Assembly (NCBI RefSeq): GCF_038502225.1
Contig: NC_091357.1
Location: 8,602,639-8,666,638 of the forward strand
DNA: 64,000 nt
Origin: Cherax quadricarinatus
Lineage: Eukaryota; Arthropoda; Malacostraca; Decapoda; Parastacidae
Reading direction: 5' to 3'
This document shows, piece after piece, positions 34,306 through 44,895 of the stretch. The stretch's first letter is position 1. Every line of letters starts with the position of its first letter. The position numbers and the translations under genes are program-made. The notes below the pieces were generated by a model, which did no database searches, was not told the origin of the DNA, and saw only the letters and a list, made by a program, of their open reading frames with translations.

Positions 34306-35460
34306 CTATCTGACAGTACCGCACAAAAGACCGGGGCAAAAGCTAAAGAAGCAGTCAAGAATAACGGGGAAGTTATAAGAGGATAGGAATTAATAATCGT
34401 CCGGAAAGAGGCATCAGAATGGGTAAGTGCGATAAGCGGGGTTCCACATGGATCGGTACAGGGGGCCATTACTGTTTCTGGGGTATGTGAACGATATGCC
34501 AGAAAAGATAAAGTCTGATATACCTCTCTATATTTACGTGAAACATATGACATACAACAATAAGAATGAAAGTCCCCTGGCAGAAGACAGGGACGAAATT
34601 GCAAGAAAATATGAGCAAAGCCTTTCAGCGAGTCGTGGAAAAATAGCATGATGTTCAGTGGCTACAAGTTCCAACTTCTGAGATGTAGAAAGAATGAAAA
34701 AACTCAAAAGATATTCTCTATACAAAACGCAGAAGAGCCACAACATAGAACAAAAGGAACATGTGAAAGACCTGTTAGAAATAATGCCATCTGAACTATC
34801 ATTCAGAGAACATAATAAGGCAAATGTGAAAAATAAAGAAACGACAAGGAGAATAATGAGAGATATCAGAATGAGAAATGAATGCTGCCAGTGGTGACAC
34901 TGTTTGAATCACTCGTGCTCTCTTGCAAAGGGTACTTACTGTTCGGTGTTAATGGCTCCATTCAAGGCAGGAGAGATATCAGAACTGAAACACATACTGA
35001 GATTGTTTACTACCTGCACAGAACCAATAAAACCTTTAAATTACTGTAAACACTTCAAAATATCGAATATGCACTCTCTGGAGTGAAGGAGAGATAAATA
35101 ATAATATATACGTTAAAGATAATAGAGGACTTAGTCCCAAAACCTGCACACTATCATAACAATGAACTCGAGTGAGATATGTGAGGAAGCGTAAAAGAGA
35201 AGCTCTATGGGCACAGTAAGAGAAGAGTATATCATCATTCGACCTGCTATCAGAAGATATCACAAATATTACCGAAACAAGTGTATAATTTCTCAAGAGA
35301 AGACTTGATCAATCAGGTTGTGAAGGATATGAGGGCCAGTAGTCTGCCAACAGCAACAGCCTGGTTGACCAGGCAAGCACTAGAAAAGCGTGACCCCAAG
35401 CTGGGCTGTAGGAGTAGGAAGACTCTCGAAACAGGTCACATACATCACAGGTAAATCGCA
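34306..35460 (+). mobile_element. LINE-C copy, decayed RT and 3' end
   Basis: Encodes ISGVPHGS.QGPLLFLGYVND (RT motif with a frameshift), a degraded catalytic region, then C-terminal text NHSCSLAKGTYCSVLMAPFK and the 3' block AACAGCCTGGTTGACCAGGC. Frame is broken at several points. It starts exactly where LINE-A copy 11 ends. Confidence 0.65.
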
Positions 35461-35810
35461 GGAAACTGAAAGGCTTCAAATGGACAAACTGCAGGATTGA
35501 CGTGATAAGTGATTTTTTTGAAATTCAACCTAAGCAAGGCCTGGTCACGGACCAGGCCACGGGGGCGCTGACCCCTGAAACGCCTTCCAGGTAAGCAAAT
35601 AGAAAGTTATGAAAACTAAGAAAGAGCGGAAAAAAGGGAAGTGTGGGTTTGAGGGACAAAGACTGCAAAGCTTACCAAAGAACTCGAAGTGAGCATAACA
35701 CCAAGCATATCGCCTGAGGCAGACATCAAATAACCTGCATCAAGTGTGCGTTTGGCCAATCAAATATTATCTTACAGGAATCTTAACAAGTTATTCATGA
35801 CATATTCAAA
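35461..35810 (+). mobile_element. LINE-A copy 12, diverged, interrupted by a LINE-B tail
   Basis: Diverged LINE-A thumb region (FFEIQPKQ then a break, then SYEN-type text for KVMK) and GQRLQS followed by the TPSISPEA-like segment. 35538-35591 interrupts it. Ends at (AC)n 35809-35832. Confidence 0.6.
35538..35591 (+). mobile_element. 54-bp LINE-B/C 3' end with 7-bp target duplication
   Basis: GGCCTGGTCACGGACCAGGC through CCTTCCAGG, the terminal LINE-B/C sequence, flanked by TAAGCAA at 35531-35537 and 35592-35598. The TAA part of the right copy could belong to the element tail (AGGTAA), so the duplication may be shorter. Confidence 0.65.
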
Positions 35811-37322
35811 CACACACACACACACACACACAACTGAGGAGGAGGTGCAGAAGCTGCTAAGTGACCCTGATAACTCAAAGGCGATGGGACTGGACATCTC
35901 CCCATGGGTCCTTAGAGAGGAAGTAGAGACGCTGTGTGTGCCACTAACCACAATCTTCAACACATCCCCTGAAACTGGGCAATTACCTGAGGTTTGGAAG
36001 ACGCAAATGTAGTCCCCATTTTTAACAAAGAAGACAGAAACGATGCACTAAACTATAAGCCAGTGTCACTGACGTGTATAGTATGGAAAGTCATGGAGAA
36101 GATTATCAGGAGGAGAGTGGTGGAGCACCTGGAGGGGAACAAGATTATAAACGACAACCAGCACGGATTCATGGAAGGCAAATCCTGTGTCACAAACCTT
36201 CTGGAGTTTTATGACAAAGTAACAGAAATAAGACACGGGAGAGAGAGAGGGGTGGGTTGACTGCATTTTCCTGGACTGCAGGAAGGCCTTCGACACAGTT
36301 CCTCACAAGAGATTAGTGCAGAAGCTGGAGGATCAGGCGCATATAACAGGGAGGGCACTGCAATAGATCAGAGAATACCTGACAGGGAGGCAACAACGAG
36401 TCATGGTACGTGATGAGGTATCACAGTGGGCGCCTGTGATGAGAAGGGTCCCACAGGGGTCAGTCCTAGAACCAGTGCTATTTTTGGTATATGTGAATGA
36501 CATGATGGAAAGAATAGACTCAGAAGTGTCCTTGTTTGCAGATGTGAAGTTAATGAGGAGAATTAAATCAGATGAGGATCAGGCAGGACTACAAACAGAC
36601 CTGGACAGGCTGAACACGTGGTCCAGCAACTGGCTTCTCGAATTCAACCCCGCCAAATGCAAAGTCATGAAGTCTGGGGAAGGGCAAAGAAGACCACAGA
36701 GTATAGGCTAGGTGGACAAAGACTGCAAACCTCACTCAAGGAGAAAGATCTTGGGGTGAACATAACACCGAGCACGTCTCCGGAAGCACACATCAACCAG
36801 ATAACTGCTGCCGCATATGGGCGCCTGGCAAACCTGATAACAGCGTTCCGATACCTTAGTAAGGAATCGTTCAACACACTGTACAATGTGTACGTCAAGC
36901 CCATACTGGTGTATGCAGCACCAGTATGGAACCCACACCTGGTCAAGCACGTTAAGAAATTAGAGAAAGTGAAAAGGTTTGCAACAAGGTTAGTTCCTGA
37001 GCTAAGGAATTAAGGTTAAGGGAAATAGGCCTGACGACACTGGAGGACAGGAGGGTTAGGGGAGACATGATAACGACATGTCTATTCCATGCGACATGGA
37101 ATAGATAAAGTGGACAGAGGCAGGATGTTCCAGAGAGGGGACACAGAAACAAGGGGTCACAACTGGAAGTTAAAAACTCAGACGAGTCAAAGGGATGTTA
37201 GGAAGTATTTCTTCAGTCATAAAGTTGTCAGGAAGTGGAATAGTTTAGCAAGTGATGTAGTGGAGGTGGGAACCATACATAGCTTTAAGATGAGGCATGA
37301 GGCATGATAAAGCTCAGGGAGC

Positions 37323-37366
<44 letters not shown>

Positions 37367-37454
37367 GACCTAGTAGCGATCTGTGAAGAGGCGGGGACAG
37401 GAGCTGAGTCTCGACCCCTGCAACCACAATTAGGTGAGTACAATTAGGTGAGTA
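35809..37454 (+). mobile_element. LINE-A copy 13, RT plus 3' end, 5' end at (AC)n
   Basis: (AC)n 35809-35832 joined to an RT-containing body. Motifs: TEEEVQKLLSDPDNSKAMGL (RT linker), NYKPVSLTCIVWKVMEKIIR, HGFMEGKSCVTNLLEFYDKV, CRKAFDTVPHKR in another frame, VPQGSVLEPVLFLVYVNDMM, SLFADVKLMRRI (FADD shortened to FAD, as in copy 11), then PHLVKHVKKLEKVKRFATRL. A (GA)n expansion interrupts the 3' part at 37321-37372. Ends GGTGAGTACACATACAC. Confidence 0.87.
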
Positions 37455-37517
37455 CACATACACATGCACGGGCCAGGAACTATGAATCGAACCCTGTAAC
37501 CACAGTGAGGTGAGTAC
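37455..37517 (+). mobile_element. LINE-A copy 14: 3' terminus only
   Basis: A short AC-rich tract (ACACATACACATGCAC) followed by GGGCCAGGAACTATGAATCG and GTGAGGTGAGTACAG. A 50-bp LINE-A 3' terminus placed behind the tail of copy 13. Confidence 0.75.
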
Positions 37518-37985
37518 AGACAGGTCTGCAGTGCTGTCTCCTTCCATCATCCACTTGTTCCCCTTCCGTCTTTCCCTCGCCTCCCTTTATTTCCCCCCTC
37601 GTGTATCTCGTCTTTTCCTTGTTCTTCGCTTCCCCTTGCTCTTCTCTTCTCTTCTCCCTTGTTTCCCTTCCCGTCTTGCTCTCCCTCCCTCACGTCCACT
37701 CCTCTCCTTGAGTATCTTCAAGAGGGAAAACTGATATACTCCTGACTCCTTCTCTTGCTCCCAGTTACTCCCTACCCTTCCCCCCTTCCTTCCCCTCTCC
37801 CTTGCCTTCCTATATATCCCTGCCCTCCCATATCTCCCTGCCCACCATCCTCCCTTCCCATCCCATCCCTTCCTACTTTCCCCTGCCCTCCTAGCCTTCC
37901 CCTGCCCTTCCCTCTCCCTTGCCCTCTCATCCCTCTGCTATCCCATATCTCTCCTGTCATTCCATCTGCCCTTTCATCCCATCTA
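37518..37985. repeat. Pyrimidine-rich low-complexity tract
   Basis: 37540-37720 is CTTCCC-rich and 37770-37960 repeats CCCTGCCCTCC-like words. Long frames on either strand are proline- or glycine-rich artefacts. Confidence 0.65.
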
Positions 37986-39590
37986 ACCCCAACTGACTTT
38001 GATGAAGCCATTGACTGCATGCCTATGCTCTCTGCCCCAGACCAAGACTCATGGAACTTGATATTCATCAAGAATGACAAGAAACCCTTATCACGTGCCT
38101 GCCTTAAATATTCTACTGAGAAGCCAAGATACTGGAATCATCCCACACTCATTAAAAAACCACTGATATTGTCCCACTCCACAAAAGTGGTAGTAAAGCA
38201 ATGGAAAAAATATACAGAATAAAAAGCTCTAACATCAAACATTATCAAGATCTCTGAAAGTGTTGCAAGAAATAATGCCAATCACATGGAATCCCAGCAA
38301 CTGCATAACCCAGGTCAGCCTGGGTTCAGATTAGGTCGATACCGCCTTCCATAACTTCTGGACCATTACGACATGGTCTTGGATGTATTTGAAGACATGC
38401 AAAATAGAGATGTTGTACACATTGACTTTGAAAAAGCCTTTAGCAAGTGCAACCATGAGGCAATTACGCACAAAATACACACAGAAGGAATAACAGTGAA
38501 GGTGGGCAGATCGATATTTAACTTCCTAACAAAGAGAGCCCAAGGAGTAGTAGTAAACAGAGTGAAATAAATGAGTGCTATAGTGAAAAGTTCAGTCGGG
38601 GACAAGGCACGGTACGTGGCCCACTTCTCTTGCTCATTCTCAGTTCTGACACAGACAGGGGCATAATCACAGCACTGCATCATTCTTTGCAGACGATACT
38701 AGAATATGTATAAAAGTGGCATCCATAGAAGATATAGCAAACTTCCAAGCTGTCTACCAAGTTTTGCACTGGTCCACTGAAAACAATATGATATTCAGTG
38801 AGGACAAATTTCAGTTTCTACGTCACGGAAGAATGGAGGAAATAAAAATAATAGGAGTGCAAGACAAAATCAAACTACTCAACAGAATGCAAGTCAAATG
38901 TGATAGACCTGGGAGTGATAATGTCAGAAGACTGTACATTCAAGAAGAACAATAATATCTTTATCGCAACTGCAAGAATAATGATAGGTTGGATAACTAG
39001 AACCATCAAAACAAGAGATGCCAAACCAATGATGACATTCTTTAGGTCACGTGTTCCCTCTAGGGTGGAATACTGTAGTGTACTAACAGACCCCTTCAAA
39101 GTAGGCGAAATTGCTGACCAGGAGAGTGTACAGAGAATCTTCACAGCTCGCATAAACACAACCAAGCACCTAACTTACTGGAGAGCTTGATGTCCCCAGG
39201 ACGTATTCCTTAAAACGTAGGCGAGGAAGACACATCATAACTTATTCCTGGAAGATACTGGAGGGATTGGTATCTAACCTGCACACCAAAATAAGTACAT
39301 GTCAAACGAGAGGCTTGGCACACAGTCCAAGTGTTAAGGGACCACGACACTTCAACATCTTTCATGTATAAGGAGGATTACCTACAAACCCCTGGCTGTC
39401 TTCAAGAGGGAACGTGACAGATTCCTCAAAACAGTTCCTGATCAGCTGGGTTGTGGTACATAAGTTGGACTGCGGGTGGCAGGTACCAATCGCTTGATCG
39501 ATTAGGCCAGCAACCAGAAAACCTGGTCTGGGACCTGGATGGGTGGGCGCTGACTTCTGGAAGAGACTCCAGATAACCTTCCCCTTCCTA
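37986..39590 (+). mobile_element. LINE-C copy, RT remnants to 3' end
   Basis: Blocks in order: FDEAIDCMPMLSAPDQDSWN, a broken fingers region with LRFRLGRYRLP.L, EDMQNRDVVHIDFEKAFSKC (RT motif with D to F-D-E change), GPLLLLILSSDTDRG then SFADDTRICIKVASIEDIA (catalytic ADD retained), DLGVIMSEDCTFKKN, and C-terminal RVEYCSVLTDPFKVGEIADQ. The 3' block at 39395-39590 has CTGGCTGTCTTCAAGAGGGA and ACCTGGTCTGGGACC. Several stops. LINE-B and LINE-C share this 3' organisation. Confidence 0.8.
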
Positions 39591-39780
39591 TCTATCCACC
39601 CCTCCCCTCCCACTATCCTGTCCTCCCCTCCCCTACCATTCCGTATTCCCTGCCCTCTTCCGCTCCGCAAATGCCTTCCCTCTCCCCTGCTTTCCTTTTC
39701 TCACCTCTTCCCCCTCATACTCCCTTTCCCTTCATCCCATCCCTTCTGTTCGTTTCATCTTTTCCTGTTGCTACGGGGTT
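39591..39780. repeat. Pyrimidine-rich tract
   Basis: CCCTCCC/TTCCC-rich sequence without coding signal. Confidence 0.5.
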
Positions 39781-39844
39781 CTTAAAGGCTCAAAGAAAAG
39801 TTTGGTTTACCCAGGATGTATTGAATGTTCTGTACTAGCGGTGG

Positions 39845-40066
39845 GTGGTGTGATACCAGAGTACTGAAGTAGTGTGTTACCAGAGTACTGAGGTAGTGTG
39901 ATACCAGAGTACTGAGGTAATGTGATACCAGAGTACTGAGGTAGTGTGATACCAGAGTACTGAGGTAGTGTGATACCAGAGTACTGAGGTAGTGTGATAC
40001 CAGGGTACCGAGGTAGTGTGATACCAGAGTACCGAGGTAGTGTGATACCAGGGTACTGAAGTAGTA
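39845..40066. repeat. Sat24 tandem repeat
   Basis: About nine copies of a 24-bp unit with GGTAGTGTGATACCAGAGTA then CTGA. Variants include GTGTGTTACC, GGTAATGTG and GGGTACCGA. The minus strand is stop-free and reads with an 8-residue period. Confidence 0.93.
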
Positions 40067-40620
40067 CGTAATCTCAGCTGCGATAGCAACACTGATGTAC
40101 TCCTTGAACGTGAGATTTGGTATTATCACTCCCAGGTCTCTTACATTTGACTTACAGTCCGTTGAATGGTCGAGTCTCTCTTGTCTACCTGGAGGTTATT
40201 CCGGGGATCAACGCCCCCGCGGCCCCGTCCACGACCAGACCTCCCGGTGGATCAGGGCTTGATCACTCAGGCTGTTCCTGCTGGCCGCACGTAGTCCAAC
40301 GTACGAACCACAGCCCAGCTGATCCGGCACTGATTTTAGGTATCTGTCCAGCTCCCTCTTGAAGACAACCAGGGGTCTATTGGTAATGCCCCTTATGGTT
40401 GGTGGGAGGGTGTTGAACAGTCTTGGACCCCGGACACTTACTGTGTTTTCTCTTAGTGTACCAGTGACGCCCCTACTTCTCACTGGGGGTATGTTGCATC
40501 GCCTGCCAAGTCTTTTGCTTTCGTAGGGAGTGATTTCTGTGTGCAGAAATCACTAGGAACCAGTCCCTCCAGAATCTTTCAGGTGTAGATTATGATATAT
40601 CTCTCTCGCCTGCGCTCCAG
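40067..40620 (-). mobile_element. LINE-B/C composite 3' half
   Basis: Minus strand: IRGITNRPLVVFKRELDRYL, KSVPDQLGCGSYVGLRAASR and DQALIHREVWSWTGPRGR (40208-40483 frame), with upstream SRGVTGTLRENTVSVRGPRL. The 3' terminus TAACCTCCAGGTAGAC lies at about 40186. Beyond it, 40080-40185 encodes NVRDLGVIIPNLTFKEYISV, an RT-end motif of a second fragment lying downstream in the same orientation. Confidence 0.8.
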
Positions 40621-41020
40621 TGAGTACTCTGTACTCTTATCTTTTTATTCTCATTATTCTTCCGTGACGAAACAACTGAAATCTGTCCTCACTAAATATC
40701 ATGGTCTACTGGAAAACTTGGTAATCAACTTCGAGGCTTGTTGTGTCTTTTATGGATCCCAGCTCAGTACAAATTGTAGCATCGTCAGCAAAGGATGATA
40801 CAGTATCTGTTTATTTTAGAAATGAGGAAGAGATGTGGAGAGAGTACCGACAGAACTATTCATTGTAGCAGCCATTGATTTTACTCTGTTTGCTAATGCT
40901 TTTTGGGTTTTATTTGTTAGGAAGTTAAATATTCATCTGCCCACCTTCCTGTTATTCCTCCTGCACACATTCTGTGTACAATTATCCCACGGTCACACTC
41001 GTCCACGGCTTTAGTTAAAA
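40621..41020 (-). mobile_element. LINE-C RT fragment
   Basis: Minus strand, decayed: TKAVDECDR (FDKCDH-type RT motif), a LTFLTNKTQKALANRVKS block, and SFADDATICTEL (catalytic box) near 40780-40800. No continuous frame. Likely one old element together with 40067-40185. Confidence 0.6.
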
Positions 41021-41290
41021 AAAAAAAAACCACGGTATGGGTGGGGATTAAATACAGTCATTTACATCAACATTAAAGATGGGATCAGATCATAGTACAT
41101 GTATGTTAGATATACAAGAAATCACTCTCCTCCCTTTCTGTAGCCACATTCATTAGGTACCTTTTGGTTCTCTTCTTGAACTGGCTCATGCTGGAGTTTT
41201 ACGACTCACTTGCCGCGAGTTCCATCCCCACTCGTACCGTGGTTTCTTTGCAATCGCGTCATTACGATTTCGTGAGTCATGATGACAACT
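41020..41290 (+). mobile_element. SINE-3 relics around an A-tract
   Basis: 41150-41290 reads AACTGGCTCATGCTGGAGTT, CTTGCCGCGAGTTCCATCCC (mutated B box), CGTACCGTGGTTT and GCGTCATTACGATTTCGTGA, the diagnostic SINE-3 tail. A minus-strand fragment CCACGGTATGGGTGGGGATT follows an A12 run at 41019-41046. Confidence 0.62.
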
Positions 41291-41489
41291 TCATCTGTAT
41301 TTTGCTTGGATGTCACATGATATTTTATCACATATATTAGTGGATAACAATGTAGTGTTAAATACGTGTGTGTGTGTGTGTGTGTAAGGGGGGGGGGTGA
41401 ATTTTACCTTCGACCTGTGAGCAACTGTTTTGGGAACAGCTACCGTCATTATATATTCTTAGGAATATAATCACTACATTGTTGTAATA

Positions 41490-41725
41490 ATGTTGGTAGA
41501 AATACCGACAATATATTAGGCAAAGTAACACTTGTGCAACTAATGCGACATTTTTACTGTGCCAACGTTTCGCTCTCCAGAAGCTTTGTAAAGACGGCTT
41601 TATTCACTTAAAGATTAAATTACCTTTGAGTGGTGGAGATCGGTGACTTGATAAAGCCTAATGCGTGGGCGAAACGTAATCAATAAAGGTTCGCATTATA
41701 CTGCATTTATGCATATTTTTCCATG
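41490..41725. mobile_element. Chimeric foldback: FB4-like left half, FB3-like right half
   Basis: Left: GTAGAAATACCGACAATATA, then AACACTTGTGCAACTAATGC and GCCAACGTTTCGCTCTCCAG. Right: ACTTGATAAAGCCTAATGCG, GGGCGAAACGTAATCAATAA and TTTATGCATATTTTTCCA. The halves are not mutual complements outside the GTTTCG core. AATAAA faces outward on the right. Confidence 0.6.
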
Positions 41726-41796
41726 GAGGTGTATAGATGACACTCAGTAGGTAGGCCTTAAAATGCGCATGAGTTTCCCTGTCTCTTAATATCAAG

Positions 41797-41912
41797 TTTA
41801 TTTTTCACTTATAATCTACCTTGTCCATAATTACTATCCTAGACTTCGCCTTACCAAAGCAAAGCAAATGCAACAGTAATTATGGACAACGTAGATTATA
41901 GGGGAAAAATAA
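41797..41912. repeat. Inverted repeat with ~38-bp arms
   Basis: TTATTTTTCACTTATAATCT and ACCTTGTCCATAATTACT on the left pair with AGTAATTATGGACAACG and TAGATTATAGGGGAAAAATA on the right; loop about 40 bases (CCTAGACTTCGCCTTACC...). Not related to the FB families. Confidence 0.7.
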
Positions 41913-42169
41913 CATTATCAGAAAAGCGGGGAATTGACGTGCCCCTTAAGCCTACCAAAGCAGCAAAAATTTACCGTTTTTTTTTTTTCAGAGCTGCGTG
42001 AAGGTGTGGTGGGATCTCCTCAGTAAATATGTGGTGGGGTATTCACATTTTTCTGTGTAGACCGCGAGCCACCACCGACACACTTCTCAATATTTCAACG
42101 TTACGTATAGCAAGTCTCTCGGAAACTTCTCAGAACACACTCCAGGGAGCTGGCCTTTGGTGTTGGAAT

Positions 42170-42400
42170 GTGGAGGTGAGGGAAGGTGAGGGGAGGTGAG
42201 GGGAGGTGAGGGGAGGTGGTGGTGAGGGGGAGGCGGTGGTGATGGGAGGTGGTGGTCAGGGGAAGGTGGTGAGGGGGTGGTGGTGGTGAAGGGAAGTGGT
42301 GGTGATGGGAGGTGGTGGTGAGGGGGAGGCGGTGGTGATGGGAGGTGGTGGTGAAAAAAGTTGGTGTTAGGAGGTGGTGGTAGTGGTGGTGAGGGAAGGT
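42170..42400. repeat. GGAGGT/GGTGGT low-complexity tract
   Basis: Purine-rich degenerate minisatellite of GGGAGGTGGTGGTGA-like words. G-richness on the plus strand could form quadruplexes. Confidence 0.75.
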
Positions 42401-42725
42401 ACTCCCACCCCTAATGAAAAGTAGGGGCGCCATTAGTACACTAAGAGAAAACACAATAAGTGTCTGGGGCCTAAGACTGTTCAACAGCCTCCCGCCAGCC
42501 ATAAGGGGAATTACCAATAGACCCCTGGTTGTCTAAAAGAGGGAGCTGGACAGATACCTAAAGTCAGTGCCGGATCAGTCGGGCTGTGGTTCGTATGTTG
42601 GACTACGTGCGGCCAGCAGTAACAGCCTCGTTGATGAGGCCCTGATCCACCGGGAGGCCTGGTTATGGACCAGGCCGCAGGGGCGTTGATCCCCGGAATA
42701 CCCTCTAGGTAGACTCCAGGTAGGT
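42401..42725 (+). mobile_element. LINE-B 3' half
   Basis: Encodes GAISTLRENTISVWGLRLFN, SLPPAIRGITNRPLVV (frameshift), KRELDRYLKSVPDQSGCGSY and LVDEALIHREAWLWTRPQGR, ending at the tail with TCTAGGTAGACTCCAGGTAG, a degenerate form of the ACCTCCAGGTA repeat. Immediately followed by Sat51. Confidence 0.82.
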
Positions 42726-42730
42726 AAATA

Positions 42731-42984
42731 GACACCACCTGGGAGCACAAGACACACACATCAACTCAAAATACGTCTCCAGATACCACCTGGGAGCACA
42801 AGACACACATATCAACTCAAAATACGTCTCCAGACACCACCTGGGAGCACGAGACACACACATCAACTCAAAATACGTCTCCAGACACCACCTGGGAGCA
42901 CGAGACACACACATCAACTCAAAATACGTCTCCAGACACCACCTGGGAGCACGAGACACACACATCAACTCAAAATACGTCTCC
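42731..42984. repeat. Sat51 tandem repeat
   Basis: Five copies of a 51-bp unit with CACCACCTGGGAGCACGAGA, CACACACATCAACTCAAAAT and ACGTCTCCAGA. Starts directly at the end of LINE-B. A two-unit relic lies at 44551-44640. Confidence 0.95.
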
Positions 42985-43960
42985 GAAAGACATTTAAAAA
43001 TTATTTTTTTAACTGCAACGTAAGTGCAGGTCAGCGTTGTAAGCCTTAACTTCCCTGCGAGGAACAGGAATGCAAATGATCACCGGAACTAGCAAAAAGC
43101 TATCACACTTCACCCAACCGCACTAATAACAAAAATTCTGCACACTTCCTTTCACTGGACGAGGCTGCTGGTGCGGGAGAACTGTCCATCGTGAGTGAAG
43201 CGGAACATCATCTGCAGGAACTGATTCAGTGCTTCACAGGCGACTTTCACCACGGAGAGATTTCTGTGGCTGAGAGAGGGATACGGACCCCATTTATTTG
43301 TAATCTGCATTCCATGGCTGACAGTCATTTAATGAAAGACGATCTTGTTGAACGAAGCTTGTGAAAGAGTGAATACTCATGGGTGACTATTCCAGAGTGA
43401 ATATTCAAAATTGAATATTCCAGTGAATATTCAAGAGTGAATAGCTTCTTGGTGTGGCTGCTGCCTATATTAAAAGATGCATTTTTTTCGGAAATAGACC
43501 ATCAATCAATAGCCGCCGGAGACACACCTACCTGTTGTTGTTGTTATTATTGTTTCTGTTGTTGTTCTTACTGTTGTTGTTGTTTCAGTTATTCTATATG
43601 AAAGATTTTGTTTTATTTACTGTTATTCTTGTTGCTGCATCTGTTGATACAGCTGGTGCTGTTGCTATTGCTATTGTCATATCTGCTCCTACTGTTGATG
43701 TTGACACTACTATTGCTGCTTCCGTAGATGCTCACTGCCGCTATTTCTGTTGACATAGCTGCTACTACTGCTACTGTTGCTATGCCAGGCAAGGATGGAG
43801 AGGCTACCTGGGAGGGGACGGGGAGACGCTTCAGACGTGAGACAGACTGAACCTCAGAGAGAGATCACAACAAACCTTCCACGAGGAACACATCAATACT
43901 GTCATGTTTGCAACAAATTCACTCCTGAGAGCATAAAACCTTTCAATTTTTTTTAACACA
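42985..43960. other. Low-copy region
   Basis: No gene supported. 43380-43445 has short repeats of GTGAATATTC. 43530-43770 is a degenerate GTT/GCT/ATT trinucleotide tract. A 99-codon frame there is leucine- and valine-rich low complexity. Confidence 0.55.
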
Positions 43961-44365
43961 CTGGCCGTTTCCCACCAAGTAAGGGTGACCCGAAAAAGAA
44001 GAAACCACTTTCATCATCACTCACTCCATCACTGTCTTGCCAGAGGTGCGCCAATACTCCAGTTCAAAAACAGCAACATCTCCATCCCTCCTTCAAAGTG
44101 TACTTCCCACCTCCAGGAATAAAGCCCGGCTAACCGGTTTTCCTGAATCCCTTCATAAATGATACCTTGCTCACACTCCAACAGCACGTCAAGTCATAAA
44201 AACTATTTGCCTCCACTCGCTCCTCTCTAATACGCTTTCGCATGCCTTCTGGAAGTCCAAGCTCCTCGCACACGAAACCTCCTTTACCCCTCCCTCTAAC
44301 CTTTCCTAGGACGACCCTCGCCTTCCCTGGATCCAGTACAGATTTATACACCATATAAGTCATTC
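43961..44365 (-). mobile_element. RTE-like LINE 3' end, copy 2
   Basis: Minus strand: VYKSVLDPGKARVVLGKVRG (RVYKS...RGRP-type RTE C-terminus), RKRIREERVEANSFYDLTCC, then a 3' UTR with AAGGGATTCAGGAAAACCGG and TTGGTGGGAAACGGCCAGTG TGTTAA. Alignable by eye to 53401-53790. Confidence 0.75.
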
Positions 44366-44491
44366 AGAGATCTATCATCTAAATCAAGGATGGATTTTGG
44401 ATGTGTTTCTATGGCCATTTCTTTACTCCTGTGACTTCTGCCGTAACCTACATATATTTTTATGTATGAATTTCTGAAAGTGTATTCAATC

Positions 44492-44551
44492 TGACTCACG
44501 AAATCGTAATGACACGATTGCAAACAAACCATACCACGGATGGGGTTTGAA
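44492..44551 (-). mobile_element. SINE-3 3' half fused to Sat51 relic
   Basis: GACTCACGAAATCGTAATGA through ACCATACCACGGATGGGGTT TGAAC; the B box is cut and the sequence continues as Sat51 ACCACCTGGGAGCAC. Confidence 0.7.
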
Positions 44552-44640
44552 CCACCTGGGAGCACAAGACACACACATCAACTCAAAATACGACTCAAGA
44601 CACCAACTGGGAGGACGAGATACACATCAACTCAATACGG
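44551..44640. repeat. Sat51 relic, two diverged units
   Basis: ACCACCTGGGAGCACAAGAC and CACCAACTGGGAGGACGAGA units, 1.6 kb from the main Sat51 array. Ends in SINE-3 tail text (TTTCGTGAGTCACG) at 44641-44655. Confidence 0.8.
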
Positions 44641-44804
44641 TTTCGTGAGTCACGTTGACGGCTTTGAGGGGACTTGAGCTACAGTTCGCCACGGCCATGC
44701 TAGCGGGAGATTCGTCTGTAAAAACTTGCATTTGTGGACACAGTGGTGCCTATGCTAACCTTCCTATGGTGTAGAAATATACTTAGCTGGACGAATCTTA
44801 TTGA

Positions 44805-44895
44805 AGCTAGCTGGCCCAGTGGCTAACGCGACGGTCTGGAGTTTTGAGACACTCTTACCACGGGTTCAAATCCCATCCGTGGTATGGTTTGTGTA
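44805..44895 (+). mobile_element. SINE-3 tRNA-like head
   Basis: AGCTGGCCCAGTGGCTAACG, CGACGGTCTGGAGTTTTGAG, then CCACGGGTTCAAATCCCATC with a good B box and CCGTGGTATGGTTT. The A- and B-box spacing fits a Pol III promoter. It ends at about 44895, lacking the CGTGTCATTACG tail. Confidence 0.72.

Noticed and set aside
44805..44895. Functional tRNA gene
   Set aside because: A and B boxes are present, but the acceptor stem does not pair and the sequence recurs as SINE-3 fragments; it is a SINE head.
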